Shown one piece after another: positions 16,745 to 26,200 of a stretch of DNA of 46,167 nucleotides. The DNA lies in the NCBI GenBank assembly GCA_025453595.1, contig JALOQB010000005.1, positions 1-46,167 of the forward strand. The letters are read 5' to 3'. Below the pieces are notes generated by a model, which saw nothing but the letters and a program-made list of their open reading frames with translations, had not been told where the DNA came from and made no database searches. The first letter of the stretch is position 1, and every line of letters begins with the position of its first letter. The position numbers were made by a program, and so were the translations under genes. The DNA comes from Polyangiaceae bacterium. GTDB lineage: Bacteria; Myxococcota_A; Polyangia; Polyangiales; Polyangiaceae.

Positions 16745-17813
16745 GTGATACGTCGGTCTGGCTGGTTGGTGGCGGCGACATGCCTTGTCGCAGCGAGCGT
16801 GTCCCCGGTAGCTAGCGCCGACAACACGGCGCTGGCCGACGCGCTCTTCCGCGAGGCGCGCTCGCTGCTCAAGGCCGGCAACTACAAGGAAGCCTGCCCC
16901 AAATTCGCCGAGAGTCACCGCCTGGAGCCGGCCCCGGGCACGCTCTACAACCTGGCAGAGTGCGAGGAGAAGCAGGGCAAGATCGCCTCGGCGCTGGAGC
17001 GCTGGCGCGCCCTCATCGACCTGCTCACCTCCTCGAACAAGCTGGCCGACGCCCGGCTCTCCGTCGCCAAGGTGCACGTGGCGGCGCTGACAAAGCGCGT
17101 GCCCCGGCTGACGCTGAAGATGAAAGGTCCCACGGCCAGGGGCATCGTGCTGCTGGACGGGGTCGAGCTGCGCGCTGCAAGCCTGGAGACCCCCCTGCCG
17201 GTCGAGCCTGGCCCCCACACGATCGTGGCCCGTGCGCCCTACCGCCATGACGGAGAATTCAAGATCACCCTCAAGGAGGCGGAGCAGCGTGAGCTCGAGA
17301 TCGAGCCCGGGGGCCCGGACGGAACCGCACCTGGAGCGGCCCCCGCAGCCTCCTCGGCGACACCAGTCTCCCCGCCCGACGCCCTGGCCTCCGCCGCGCC
17401 ACGGCCCCCCGCGCCCTCCCAGCCCCCCTCGGCGGCCCCTGCGAGCGAGCCCGCGGCAGAGGGGTCAAAAAGCACCTCATCCTGGCAACGCACGACCGGG
17501 CTTGCGATCGCGGGGGTGGGGGTGGCCTCGCTGATCGGAGCCGGCTTGACGGGGCTGATGCTGAACAGCCGACGGGACACCATCGAGCAGCGTTGCGATG
17601 CGGCGACCAGGCTCTGCGACGCCGAGGGGGCCAGGGCTGCGAGCTCGAACAGCGGTCTCCTGACCGCCAACCTGGCGTTCTGGGTGCTGGGGGCAGCGGG
17701 GGTGGGGGTCGGAGGGTACCTGTTCTTCACTGCTCCATCCGGAGTCACTGCCCGGGTGAGCGTCGGGGGGCCCGAGGGGCCCCGGTCCCTGTGGGTCCAT
17801 GGTCAGTTTTTAG
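16745..17813 (+). CDS. TPR/PEGA-like exported protein, likely frameshifted
   Basis: A signal peptide (RRSGWLVAATCLVAASV, cleavage near ASA-DN) precedes a tetratricopeptide-like region (ALFREARSLLKAGNYKEACP, GTLYNLAECEEKQGKIASAL). This is followed by a PEGA-like beta segment, a Pro/Ala linker and two hydrophobic stretches near the C-terminus. Such proteins are common beside kinases in myxobacteria. The natural ending appears to be WVHGQF, but the sequence reads CAG TTT TTA: one T too many removes the stop at 17811-17813, so the strict frame continues to 18295 inside the kinase gene out of frame. Coordinates assume one surplus T at 17806-17810. A GTG start at 16745 is chosen for the signal peptide; a GTG at 16691 is possible. 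Confidence 0.65.
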
Positions 17814-17814
17814 G

Positions 17815-17820
17815 TACCAT
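17815..17820 (+). promoter_or_regulatory. Candidate -10 element of the second kinase gene
   Basis: GGTACCAT gives TACCAT starting 15 bases before the ATG at 17830. GGGAGGG also lies two bases before the ATG, which is close for a Shine-Dalgarno sequence. Confidence 0.3.
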
Positions 17821-17829
17821 GGGAGGGTT

Positions 17830-19212
17830 ATGCAGACCTTCAAGGCGCTCGAACCAGGGACGGTGGTGGGGGAGAAGTGGTACATTTTGCGACTCATCGG
17901 GGCCGGAGGGATGGCCGCGGTGTACGAGGCGCAGCACCGCAACGGCAAGCGGGTGGCGCTCAAGATCCTCCACGAAGGTCTGCTGCCCAACACCCGGGCG
18001 GTGGAGCGTTTTCTGCGCGAGGGTTCGCTGGCCAACGTGGTTGATCATCCGGGGGTGGTCTCGGTGCTGGACGACGGGGTCGCGGAGAACGGGGCCCCTT
18101 ACCTGGTCATGGAGTTCCTGGAAGGCGAGGACCTGGGGGAGCGCCTCAAGCGGCTGGGCGGGCCCCTCGCGGTGCCGGACGCGCTGGCGATCGGATCCCT
18201 CGCGCTGGAGGCGCTGGGGGCGGCCCACGAGGCGGGGGTGGTGCACCGGGATCTCAAGCCGGACAACCTGTTCCTGTGCGTGGACGGCCGGGTGAAGATC
18301 CTCGACTTCGGAATCGCGCGGCTCATCCAGTCCGCGGGCGGTGACCTGAAGACGCTGACCGAGATCGGGATGGCGCTCGGGACGATCAAGTACATGTCGC
18401 GGGAGCAAGCTCTCGGGGATCTGGATCGGATCAACGGTCAGTCCGACCTGTGGTCCCTGGGGGCGACCCTGTACCGGGCCCTCTCTGGCCAGTTCCTCTA
18501 CGAATCGAGGAACAGCACCGAGTACCTGATGAAGCTGCTGCACGGCGCCCCGAGGCCCCTCGGGCAACTGGTCCCCTCGATGCCTGGCGCCGTCGCCGAG
18601 GTCATCGATCGGGCCTTGCTCCACGAGCAGAGCGAGCGCTGGAGCAGCGCGGGGGCCATGCGCAAGGCCCTGCTGGAGGCGGCGGAGCGCAGCGGTGTCG
18701 AGATCCCGCGGTGGCCCTCCGCGGCGGGCTTCTCGCCGCCGCAGCGGCCGCGCTCCCGCCCCCGGAACCTGCCCCCTGCCCCCTCTGGCCCCACGCCCTC
18801 GATCCCGGAGCCAGCCGCGCCTCCGCAGGCAGCGGCCCCCGCGGCAGGCGACGGCGAGCAGGAGGATCGCAACGCACCGACGGTCCAGATCCGGGCGCCA
18901 AAGACCGGCGCGGGGCCGGTGGTGGCGGTCCTGACCGGGGCGGTGGGGCTGGGGTTTGCGCTCGTCTCCCTGCTCCGGGCCCCTGCCCAGGAGCCCGCGC
19001 CCTCCGCTGGCCCGCCGACCCCGCTGGCCCTTGCCTCCACGACCTCTCTGGCGTCGACCGCCCCGGCCGTTGCCTCCCTCGCCGCCCTCGCCGCCCTCAC
19101 CCCCCTCGCCTCGAACTCGGCGGCCTCCCTGCCCTCGCCGCCGCGACACCAGGCACGCTCTTCCCCCAAGACCAGCCAGCCCCCACCGGACATCGGTACC
19201 TCACGCCACTGA
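17830..19212 (+). CDS. Membrane Ser/Thr protein kinase (second of pair)
   Basis: 460 residues. The kinase domain is at about 15-285: GAGGMA (24-29), K45 in VALK, HRDLKPDN (139-146) and DFG (159-161). As in the kinase at 15166, the APE-region Pro is Arg (YMSREQ, R191), and both share EAQHRNGKRVA-KILH, so they arose by duplication. A Pro/Ala-rich juxtamembrane part, one membrane helix (VVAVLTGAVGLGFALVSLL) and an Ala/Ser/Pro-rich tail follow. There is no recognisable external sensor domain. The frame is open from 17593, but the ATG at 17830 puts the kinase domain near the N-terminus as in relatives. Confidence 0.9.
   Translation: MQTFKALEPGTVVGEKWYILRLIGAGGMAAVYEAQHRNGKRVALKILHEGLLPNTRAVERFLREGSLANVVDHPGVVSVLDDGVAENGAPYLVMEFLEGEDLGERLKRLGGPLAVPDALAIGSLALEALGAAHEAGVVHRDLKPDNLFLCVDGRVKILDFGIARLIQSAGGDLKTLTEIGMALGTIKYMSREQALGDLDRINGQSDLWSLGATLYRALSGQFLYESRNSTEYLMKLLHGAPRPLGQLVPSMPGAVAEVIDRALLHEQSERWSSAGAMRKALLEAAERSGVEIPRWPSAAGFSPPQRPRSRPRNLPPAPSGPTPSIPEPAAPPQAAAPAAGDGEQEDRNAPTVQIRAPKTGAGPVVAVLTGAVGLGFALVSLLRAPAQEPAPSAGPPTPLALASTTSLASTAPAVASLAALAALTPLASNSAASLPSPPRHQARSSPKTSQPPPDIGTSRH
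19197..19202 (+). promoter_or_regulatory. Candidate -10 element of the MopE-like gene
   Basis: CGGTACCTC gives TACCTC starting 21 bases before the ATG at 19218, inside the 3' end of the kinase gene. Spacing is longer than at other genes here, so this is weaker. Confidence 0.2.
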
Positions 19213-19217
19213 CCCCC

Positions 19218-20213
19218 ATGCGCCACCCTTCCCTTGCCTTCACCCTCCTCCCTTCGCTCCTCCTCGCGGGCTGCCTGCTGACCGGGGAGTACGACTTTTC
19301 TACCTACAGCGAGCGCCCTGAAGCGACCGCAGGCTCCGCTGGCCTCGGAGGCGCCGGTCAGGCCGGCTCCGGCGGCGATCCGGGGGGCTCCGGCGGCGAC
19401 GGCGCGGGTGGCGCTGGCCAGGCGGGCTCCGGAGGCACCGCCGGGGACGCGGGCGTCGGGGGCACCGCGGGGGGCGCGGGGGAGTCCGGAGCTTCCGGAC
19501 AAGCAGGGGCCGGGGGCGAGGCGGGCACCGCAGGCGAGGCAGGGCAGGCGGGCGCTGCCGGCGAGGGCGGCGCCGCGGGCCAGGCAGGTGCGGGGGAGGG
19601 CGGCATATCCGGAACTTCCGGACAGGGCGGTGAGTCCGGAACTTCCGGACAGGCAGGGGAAGCAGGAGCCGGGGGAGCCGGTGCAGGCGGGGAGGCCGGC
19701 GCGGGCGCGGGCGGGGGGGCCGGAGTAAGCGGCGCAGGCGCGGGGGGCGCAGGGGCCGGCGGTGGGGGCGCGGGGGGATGCGCGAACCCGGTGATGTACT
19801 ACCAGGACAAGGACAAGGATGGTTTCGGGGACAAGGAAACCAGCATGGCGGCGTGCAGCCAGCCGGAGGGCTGGGTCACCAACAGTGCGGACTGCAACGA
19901 CGGGAACAAGGAGGTGTACCCCGGGCAGCAGGCCTATTTCGAGCAGGGGTACCCGAAGCCCGGGGCCCCCCAGGGGATCTCGTTTGACTACGACTGCAAC
20001 GGGGTGGAGGACCCGTCGCCGCTGGACACGAAGAACCCGACCTGCCCGGGGGTGGTGCTGGGCTGCGACAAGTCGGGGTATGCCCCGGGAAACCGCACGG
20101 GCCCGGGGGTGGACCCGTACTGCGGGGTCAAGACCCGGAACAGCTGCACGGTGAGCGGGCTGTCCTGCAACAGCAACATCAGCACGGTGGCCAACGGGTT
20201 CCGCTGCCGCTGA
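19218..20213 (+). CDS. Gly-rich lipoprotein with MopE-like metal-binding motif
   Basis: 331 residues. A signal peptide ends in LLAGC (C19), so the protein is lipidated. Residues ~35-190 are a collagen-like Gly/Ala/Ser run (GSGG, GAGGxAG, SGTSGQ units), probably a flexible surface spacer. The C-terminal ~140 residues begin with the metal-binding motif of the MopE group (DKDKDGFGD, then ADCNDGNKEVYPG) and contain further cysteines (FDYDCNG, GLSCNSN). Family members bind metals, including copper in methanotroph MopE; the metal here is unknown. The C-terminus ends in GFRCR. It follows the kinase after five bases, so partial cotranscription is possible. Confidence 0.78.
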   Translation: MRHPSLAFTLLPSLLLAGCLLTGEYDFSTYSERPEATAGSAGLGGAGQAGSGGDPGGSGGDGAGGAGQAGSGGTAGDAGVGGTAGGAGESGASGQAGAGGEAGTAGEAGQAGAAGEGGAAGQAGAGEGGISGTSGQGGESGTSGQAGEAGAGGAGAGGEAGAGAGGGAGVSGAGAGGAGAGGGGAGGCANPVMYYQDKDKDGFGDKETSMAACSQPEGWVTNSADCNDGNKEVYPGQQAYFEQGYPKPGAPQGISFDYDCNGVEDPSPLDTKNPTCPGVVLGCDKSGYAPGNRTGPGVDPYCGVKTRNSCTVSGLSCNSNISTVANGFRCR

Positions 20214-20263
20214 TCGAGAGGGCGATCTGGTAGGCCGGGCGCGCATGGAGCAGGATGGGGGCC

Positions 20264-21463
20264 ATGCGCGCCCTGGTGCTCGATCTCTCCATCCCCCGGT
20301 ATGCTGCGGCGCTGGTCACGCGGCGCAAGATCAAGTCGCTGCTGTACGGGCGCCTGTCGAGCCTGTCGCTGCGGGAGGTCCCGGAGCCGGCGCTGCCCGG
20401 GGCGGACTGGGTGAAGCTGGCGCCGCGGGCCACGGGGCTGTGCGGGACCGACCTGAGCGCGATCTTCCAGAAGGCGAGCCCGACGCTCAGCGTGCTGCAG
20501 CCGCTGCCGGCGGTGCTGGGGCACGAGATCCTGGCGGAGGTGGCGGAGGTGGGGCCGGGGGCGGTGGGGCGGGTGAAGGAGGGGGACCGGGTGGTGGTGG
20601 ATCCGGTGCTGCACTGCGAGACCCGGGGGCTCCCCGCCTGCGCCTGGTGCGAGCAAGGGGTCTACGGCACCTGCGAGCGGCACTTCGACGGGGGCGGGGC
20701 GATCCTGGGGTATTCGCGCCAGTACCCGGGGGGGTTCGCGGACCGGATGGTGGCGCACCGGTCCCAGCTCTTCCGGGTGCCGGACTCGGTGGACGACGAC
20801 GGCGCGGTGCTGGCCGAGCCCTTCAGCGTCGCGGTGCATGCGGTGCTGCCCAACCTGCCCCGGGACGGCGAGCAGACCCTGGTCATCGGCGGCGGCATCA
20901 TCGCCTTCGCGACCCTCTGGGCCCTCAAGCAGCTCAACCCGGCCTGCCGCGTCACGCTGTTCACCATCGAGCCTTACCAGCGGGAGATCGCCCTGGCCCT
21001 GGGGGCCGACCGGGTGCTGGGCCCCGGCGACCTGCTCCACCTCGCCGCCCAGGAGCTCGGCACCCGCGAGCTGAAGCCCATCCTGGGGCGGGGCTTCCTG
21101 GTGGGCGGCTACGACGTCGTCTTCGACTGCATCGGCACCGAGCGCAGCCTGGGCGACGCGCTCCGGGTCACCCGGCCCCGGGGGGCCATCGTGCTGGTGG
21201 GGGCCGCCGGGATCCTCGACCGTATCGACCTCAGCACCGTCTGGTCCAGGGAGCAGCGTTTGATAGGCTCCGTCTATTACGGTCACGAGGACTGGCGGGG
21301 GCAGCGGCGGCGCACCTTTGACCTGACGCTGGAGCTGCTGAGCGGGTGCTCGCCGGGGTCGAGGCTGGTGACCCACCGGCTGCCGCTGTCCAGCTACGGC
21401 GAGGCGATCGAGGTGAGCACCGACCGGAGCAAGCACCGGAGCGTGAAGGCGGTGCTGACGCCA
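20264..21463 (+). CDS. Zinc-dependent alcohol dehydrogenase-type enzyme
   Basis: A medium-chain dehydrogenase of about 400 residues. Catalytic zinc residues are visible (C60 in GLCGTD; H87-E88 in GHE), and the four structural-zinc cysteines are C118, C126, C129 and C137. The Rossmann motif is VIGGGIIAFATLWALK. A C-terminal catalytic-fold segment (FDCIGTERSL, RGAIVLVGAAG) follows. The substrate is unknown. The ATG at 20264 is preceded by GGATGGGGG, so it is preferred over the ATG at 20255. The stop codon extends to 21466 and overlaps the bioF start by four bases (ATGA), so the two are translationally coupled. The enzyme is not a known biotin-pathway step, so its place in this operon is odd. 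Confidence 0.85.
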
Positions 21464-22590
21464 TGAGGCCAGCGCTGGGCTACCTGGCGGGGGAGCTGGC
21501 GGCGCTGGAGGCGGCGGGGAGGCGCCGTCACCGGCCGGAGGAGCGCCGGGATCCGTCGGTGCTGGAGCTGTGCTCCAACGATTACCTGGGGTACGCGACG
21601 GAGCGGCTGATCGCTGCGCCCGAGGGGGCCCGGCTGGGGGCGACGGCGTCGCGGCTGATCGCGGGGGACCACCCGGAGCACCGGGCGCTGGAGCGGGAGC
21701 TGGCGGGGTGGCTGGGCCAGGAGGACGCGCTGCTGTTCTCCAGCGGGTACGCGGCGAACGTGGGGCTGCTGTCGGCGCTGCTGGGTCCGGGGGATCAGGT
21801 GATCTCGGACGCCCTCAACCACGCCTCGATCATCGACGGCATCCGGCTGAGCCGCGCCCATGCGACGGTGGTGCCGCACAACGACGTGGGGGCCGTGGAG
21901 GCGGCGCTGCAGGCCCCGGCGGCGGGGCGCCGCTGGGTGGTGACCGAGGGGTATTTCAGCATGGACGGCGACAGGCCCGACCTGGTGGCGCTCCGGGCGC
22001 TGTGCGACCGGTACGGGGCCGCGCTGCTGGTGGACGATACCCACGCGCTGGGGGTCTTCGGCGACGAAGGGCGCGGCACCTGCGCCCAGCAAGGGGTGGA
22101 GCCGGACGCGCTGGTGGGGACCTTCGGCAAGGCCCTCGGAGGCCAGGGGGCCTTCGTGGCGGGCCCCGCGGTGCTGACCGACTGGCTCTGGAACCGGGCC
22201 CGCTCCTTCGTGTTCTCGACGGGCGTCTCGCCGCTGCTGGCGGAGGCCAACCTGGCGGCGGTGCGCAAGGCCCGGTCCGACGACGCGGCGAGGGCCCGGC
22301 TGCGGGCGCTGGGCGACCGGCTCCGCGGGGCGCTGCGGGCGCAAGGGTACCGGCTGATCGAGGGGAACGAGGGGCCCATCCTGCCGGTGCTGATCGGCCC
22401 CGAGGCCGGCGCCCTGCGGCTGTCCGCGGCCCTGCTGGCGCGGGGCGTGCGGGTGCTGGCGATCCGCCCGCCGACGGTGCCGCCGGGCAGCTCTCGCCTC
22501 CGGGTGACCGTCCATGCCAGGCTCGGCGAGGAGGCGCTGGAGCGCGCCATCGAGGCGTTTCGTGGGGCTCACCAGGAGGTGTTTGGATGA
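21463..22590 (+). CDS. bioF: 8-amino-7-oxononanoate synthase
   Basis: A 375-residue PLP-dependent alpha-oxoamine synthase that joins L-alanine and pimeloyl thioester to make 8-amino-7-oxononanoate, the first ring-assembly step of biotin synthesis. The PLP lysine is K223 (GTFGKALGGQGAF); cofactor residues are D191 and H194 (VDDTHALGVFG) and H120 (DALNHASIIDG). SNDYLGYA near the N-terminus is the family hallmark. Relatives with other acyl-CoA substrates exist, but the adjacent bioD supports bioF. Both ends overlap neighbours by four bases. bioA and bioB are not in this window. Confidence 0.93.
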   Translation: MRPALGYLAGELAALEAAGRRRHRPEERRDPSVLELCSNDYLGYATERLIAAPEGARLGATASRLIAGDHPEHRALERELAGWLGQEDALLFSSGYAANVGLLSALLGPGDQVISDALNHASIIDGIRLSRAHATVVPHNDVGAVEAALQAPAAGRRWVVTEGYFSMDGDRPDLVALRALCDRYGAALLVDDTHALGVFGDEGRGTCAQQGVEPDALVGTFGKALGGQGAFVAGPAVLTDWLWNRARSFVFSTGVSPLLAEANLAAVRKARSDDAARARLRALGDRLRGALRAQGYRLIEGNEGPILPVLIGPEAGALRLSAALLARGVRVLAIRPPTVPPGSSRLRVTVHARLGEEALERAIEAFRGAHQEVFG

Positions 22591-23294
22591 TCGTCGTCGT
22601 CGCAGGGACCGGGACCGACGTGGGCAAGACCTTCGTCACCAGCGCGCTCCTGGCCGAGCTTCGGGCGCAGGGGGCCCCGGCCTCCGCCTGGAAGCCGGTG
22701 GCGAGCGGGGTCCTGCCGGGCCAGCCCTCCCCCGACAGCGCGGCCCACGCGGAGGCCCTGGGGGCGCCGGTGGAGCCGCCGCTGCATTGCTTCCAGCCCC
22801 CGCTCTCCCCCCACCTGGCGGCGCGCCGGGCCGGGGTCCACCTCACCGTCGCGGCGATCGTGGCCCGCGCCCGGGCCCTCGCGGAGCGGCCCGGGTGGCT
22901 GTTCGTCGAGACCGCGGGGGGGCTGTTCTCCCCCCTCAACGGCACCGAGACCAACGCGGACCTGGCCCGCGCCCTCGGCGGCCTCCTGCTGCTCGTGGCC
23001 CCCGATCGGCTCGGGGTCCTTCACGATGTCCTCGCCACCACCCGGGCCGCCGCCCCGATGGGGGTACATGCGGACACCATCGCGCTCTCCTGTCCGGAAG
23101 TTCCGGATGATTCGACGGGGACGAACGGGGAGGAGCTGGGGAGGCTGCTGGGGGTGCGGCCGGCGGAGTTCCCGAGGGGGGCGCCGGGGGCGGCGGGGAT
23201 GGCGGCGGCTTGTAGAGAAGTTCTCTACAGACTCGAGGCGGCGAGAGGGGCGCGTTGCGGCAGCGAGAGGGATGAGGCTAGGCTGGGCGCATGA
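22587..23294 (+). CDS. bioD: ATP-dependent dethiobiotin synthetase
   Basis: 235 residues. It closes the ureido ring of dethiobiotin from 7,8-diaminopelargonate, CO2 and ATP. The P-loop GTGTDVGKT spans 7-15, K36 is in AWKPV, and the ETAGGLFSPLN motif is intact. The start ATG overlaps the bioF stop, and the bioD stop overlaps the start of the following kinase (ATGA). The last ~20 residues are weakly conserved; this part carries the GTAGAGA-N3-TCTCTAC palindrome and the -10-like TAGGCT, both likely control sites for the kinase gene. Confidence 0.93.
   Translation: MIVVVAGTGTDVGKTFVTSALLAELRAQGAPASAWKPVASGVLPGQPSPDSAAHAEALGAPVEPPLHCFQPPLSPHLAARRAGVHLTVAAIVARARALAERPGWLFVETAGGLFSPLNGTETNADLARALGGLLLLVAPDRLGVLHDVLATTRAAAPMGVHADTIALSCPEVPDDSTGTNGEELGRLLGVRPAEFPRGAPGAAGMAAACREVLYRLEAARGARCGSERDEARLGA
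23211..23229. promoter_or_regulatory. TGTAGAGA-AGT-TCTCTACA operator-like palindrome
   Basis: Perfect 8-bp inverted repeat around AGT, 62 bases before the kinase-ATPase start and inside the 3' end of bioD. A second member of the same family (GTAGAGA-ATA-TCTCTAC) is at 45264-45280 before the pilin-like gene, which suggests a shared regulator. Confidence 0.45.
23279..23284 (+). promoter_or_regulatory. Candidate -10 element of the kinase-ATPase gene
   Basis: GGCTAGGCT gives TAGGCT starting 12 bases before the ATG at 23291. TTGCGG lies 18 bases upstream as a possible -35. It would allow expression of the kinase independently of the bio operon. Confidence 0.4.
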
Positions 23295-26200
23295 GCGGAT
23301 CCCCGGGGGTGGTGACCCCGGCGCGGCTGGGGCAGTACGAGATCCTGAGGCGGCTGGGGGCCGGGGGGATGGCGGAGGTGTTCCTGGCGAGGAAGCCGGG
23401 GGCGGAGAACACCTACAAGCAGCTGGTGATCAAGCGGGTGCTGCCGCACCACGGGAAGTCGAGGCGATTCCAGGCGATGTTCGTGGCGGAGGCGCAGCTG
23501 GCGACGCGGCTGAACCACCCGAACATCGTGCAGGTGTACGATTTCGAGGACATCGGGGAGGAGGGGCAGCTCCTGACGATGGAGCACGTGGAGGGGCCGG
23601 ATCTGGGGAGGGTGCTGAGCGCGGCGCGTGGGCGCGGGGTGAGGCTGCCGCCGTGGGTGTCCGCGTACATCATCGCGGAGGCGGCGAAGGGGCTGCATTA
23701 CGCCCACGAGCGGAAGAACGACGACGGGGCGCCGCTGGCGATCGTGCACCGGGACGTGAGTCCGCAGAACATTTTGCTCTCGTGGGAGGGGGCGGTGAAG
23801 ATCGCGGATTTTGGCATCGCGAGCGCCAACCTGTTCCGGGAAGAGGGGGGGCTGCTCAAGGGCAAATTCGGCTACATGTCGCCGGAGCAGGCCCAGGGGG
23901 AGGGGGTGGATCGGCGCAGCGACATCTACGCGCTGGGGGTGTGCCTCCACGAGATGCTGACGGGGCGCCCGCTGCACGGGGTGCTGCAGGGGGACGAGCT
24001 GCTGGAGGCGGTGCGGCGCGGGGTGGTGGAGCCGCCGAGCACCTACACCCGCGAGATCCCGGGGGAGCTGGAGGGGATCGTGATGAAGGCCCTCTCGCGG
24101 GAGAAAGGGGCGCGCTTCCAGACCTCGCGGGACCTGGCGGGGGCCATCCACCGGGCGATGCTGGCCCGGCAAGAGCTGGTGGACGCGACGGCGCTGGAGG
24201 CGGTGTTGCTCCAGGTGCCAGGGCGGGATCCGGAGCCGGCGGCAGGGACCGGGGTGGGGAGCGAGGGGCGCCCCTCGACGGCGCAGCAGACCCCCCACGA
24301 AGAGGCCCGGGGCGGCGAGGCCACGGGGGTGAACACGGCCCACGACCGGCAGCCCCAGCCGCGGGGGGCCCGGGAGGTCCGCCACGTGGCCGTGGTGACA
24401 ATGCGGCTCGAGGGCATCGGTCACCTGGAGGGGGCCGCAGGCGTCGCCCGGGCCGAGTACGTGCTGGCCCGCCTGCGGGAGACCCTCGAGGCCATCGCCT
24501 ACAAGCGCGGCGCCGCGTGGCAGTGGCAAGGCGACCGGCACGCCCAGGCCATCGTGGGGCTGCTGGCCAACTCGTCCCGGGCCGCGGTCGAGGCCGCCTG
24601 GCTCGCCGTCGACGTGCACGAGGCCATGGACGGCGCCTCGGAGGACCTGGAGGTCCCGCTCCAGGCGAGCCTCGCCATCGTCCGGGGGGTGGCCTCCGGC
24701 GAGCGCGAGGCCAGCGGACGGCTGGCGCGGCCCACGCTGCTGCCGCCGGCGGGCTACCTGGCGGGGCTCCTGGGGGAGCAGGCCCCCTGGGGCGCGACCT
24801 GGGTGGCGGGGGGGCTCTACCGCATGGTGCGGCGCGACTTTCGCTGGGGCGACGCCCCGCTGGTCGAGGTCCCGCCCCAGCCCTCCCTGCCGCTGCCGCG
24901 GGCGCTGCGGGTCTACGCCCTGCAGCGCCCCCTCAACCGCGAGGAGCGCGCCGCCGAGGCCGCCCTGGCCCCCGGCGATCTGGTGGGCCGGGACGCCGAA
25001 AAAGCCGACCTCCACGCCGCTTACCACCGGTCGGTCTCCCCGGAGAACGGCGCCCAGGGCGCCATCATCAGCCGCGCCGTCGTGGGCGAGATGGGCATCG
25101 GCAAGAGCGCCCTCGTCGCGGCCTTCCTCGCCGAGCTGCCCCCGGAGGCCCGCCTGCTGCGCCACGAGGCCAGCCACGCCCGCAGCGACCTCCCCTTCAG
25201 CGCCATCGCGGCCCTCACCCGCGAGGCCCTCGGCGTCGACACCGAGACCCCCGCCGACGAGCTGAAAGAACGGCTCGATGAGCTCTTCGACGGCCAGGCC
25301 CGCCCCTCCAGCGGGCCCTCGGTCCAGGAGCGCCTGCTCGACCTGCTCCTGGGCCGCGCCGAGATGGCCCTCGACGCCGACGACCTCGCCTTCCGTCGCC
25401 GCCAGATCGGCGGCGCGGTCCGCGCCCTGCTCGCCGAGCTCGCCTCCCGTCAGCCCCTCGTCCTCGTCTACGACGGCCTCCAGTGGATCGATCGCCCCAG
25501 CCTCGAGCTCATCGCCGAGCTGATCCGACGCGAGGATTCCCTCCCCATCCTCACCCTGCTCCTGACGCGCCCCGACGAGCGCGTCCTCGGCCAGCTCGAA
25601 GGCATCGTCCGGCTCGACCTCCAGGGCCTCTCCCGCGAGGACCAGATCCGCCTCGTGGAGGCACGGCTCGGGGTCCGTCAGGGCGTCGCCGCCGTCTGCG
25701 CCGAGCTGGCCCCCCGGGTCGCCGGAAACCCCTTTTTCCTCCTGGAGATGGTGGATGCGCTGCTGGAGCGCGGCACCCTGGAGCTGCAGCAGGCCGAGAA
25801 CGGCGAGGGCGAGCTGGTGCGGGTCGAGCAGGGGCAAGCGCCGCTGCCCTCGACGCTGGAGCAGATCCTGGGGGACCGGCTCCGGGAGCTCTCCTCGCGG
25901 GAGCGCAGCGTGGTCGAGTGGCTGGCGGTGGCGGGGACGCCGCTGACCGGCGGCGAGCTCCAGGGGCTCCAGGGGGAAGACCTGGAAGAGGGGGTCTCGC
26001 GGCTGTGCGCCCGGGGGCTGTGCGATGCGCGGGGAGAGCAGGTGGATTTCCGGCACACGATCACCCGGGACGTGGCCTACCAGGACCTGGATCCGGACCG
26101 GCGGCGCGAGCTTCACCGCCGCTTCGGGGAGCACCTGCTGGCGGTGGGTCAGGGCAAGGGCCTGGCGGCGGCCACGGTGGCCAAACACCTGGCGCGAGGC

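Noticed and set aside
20245-21321. Alternative frame starting at the ATG at 20245, preceded by TAGGCC
   Set aside because: It is out of frame with a clear dehydrogenase and has only Gly/Ala/Arg-rich content.
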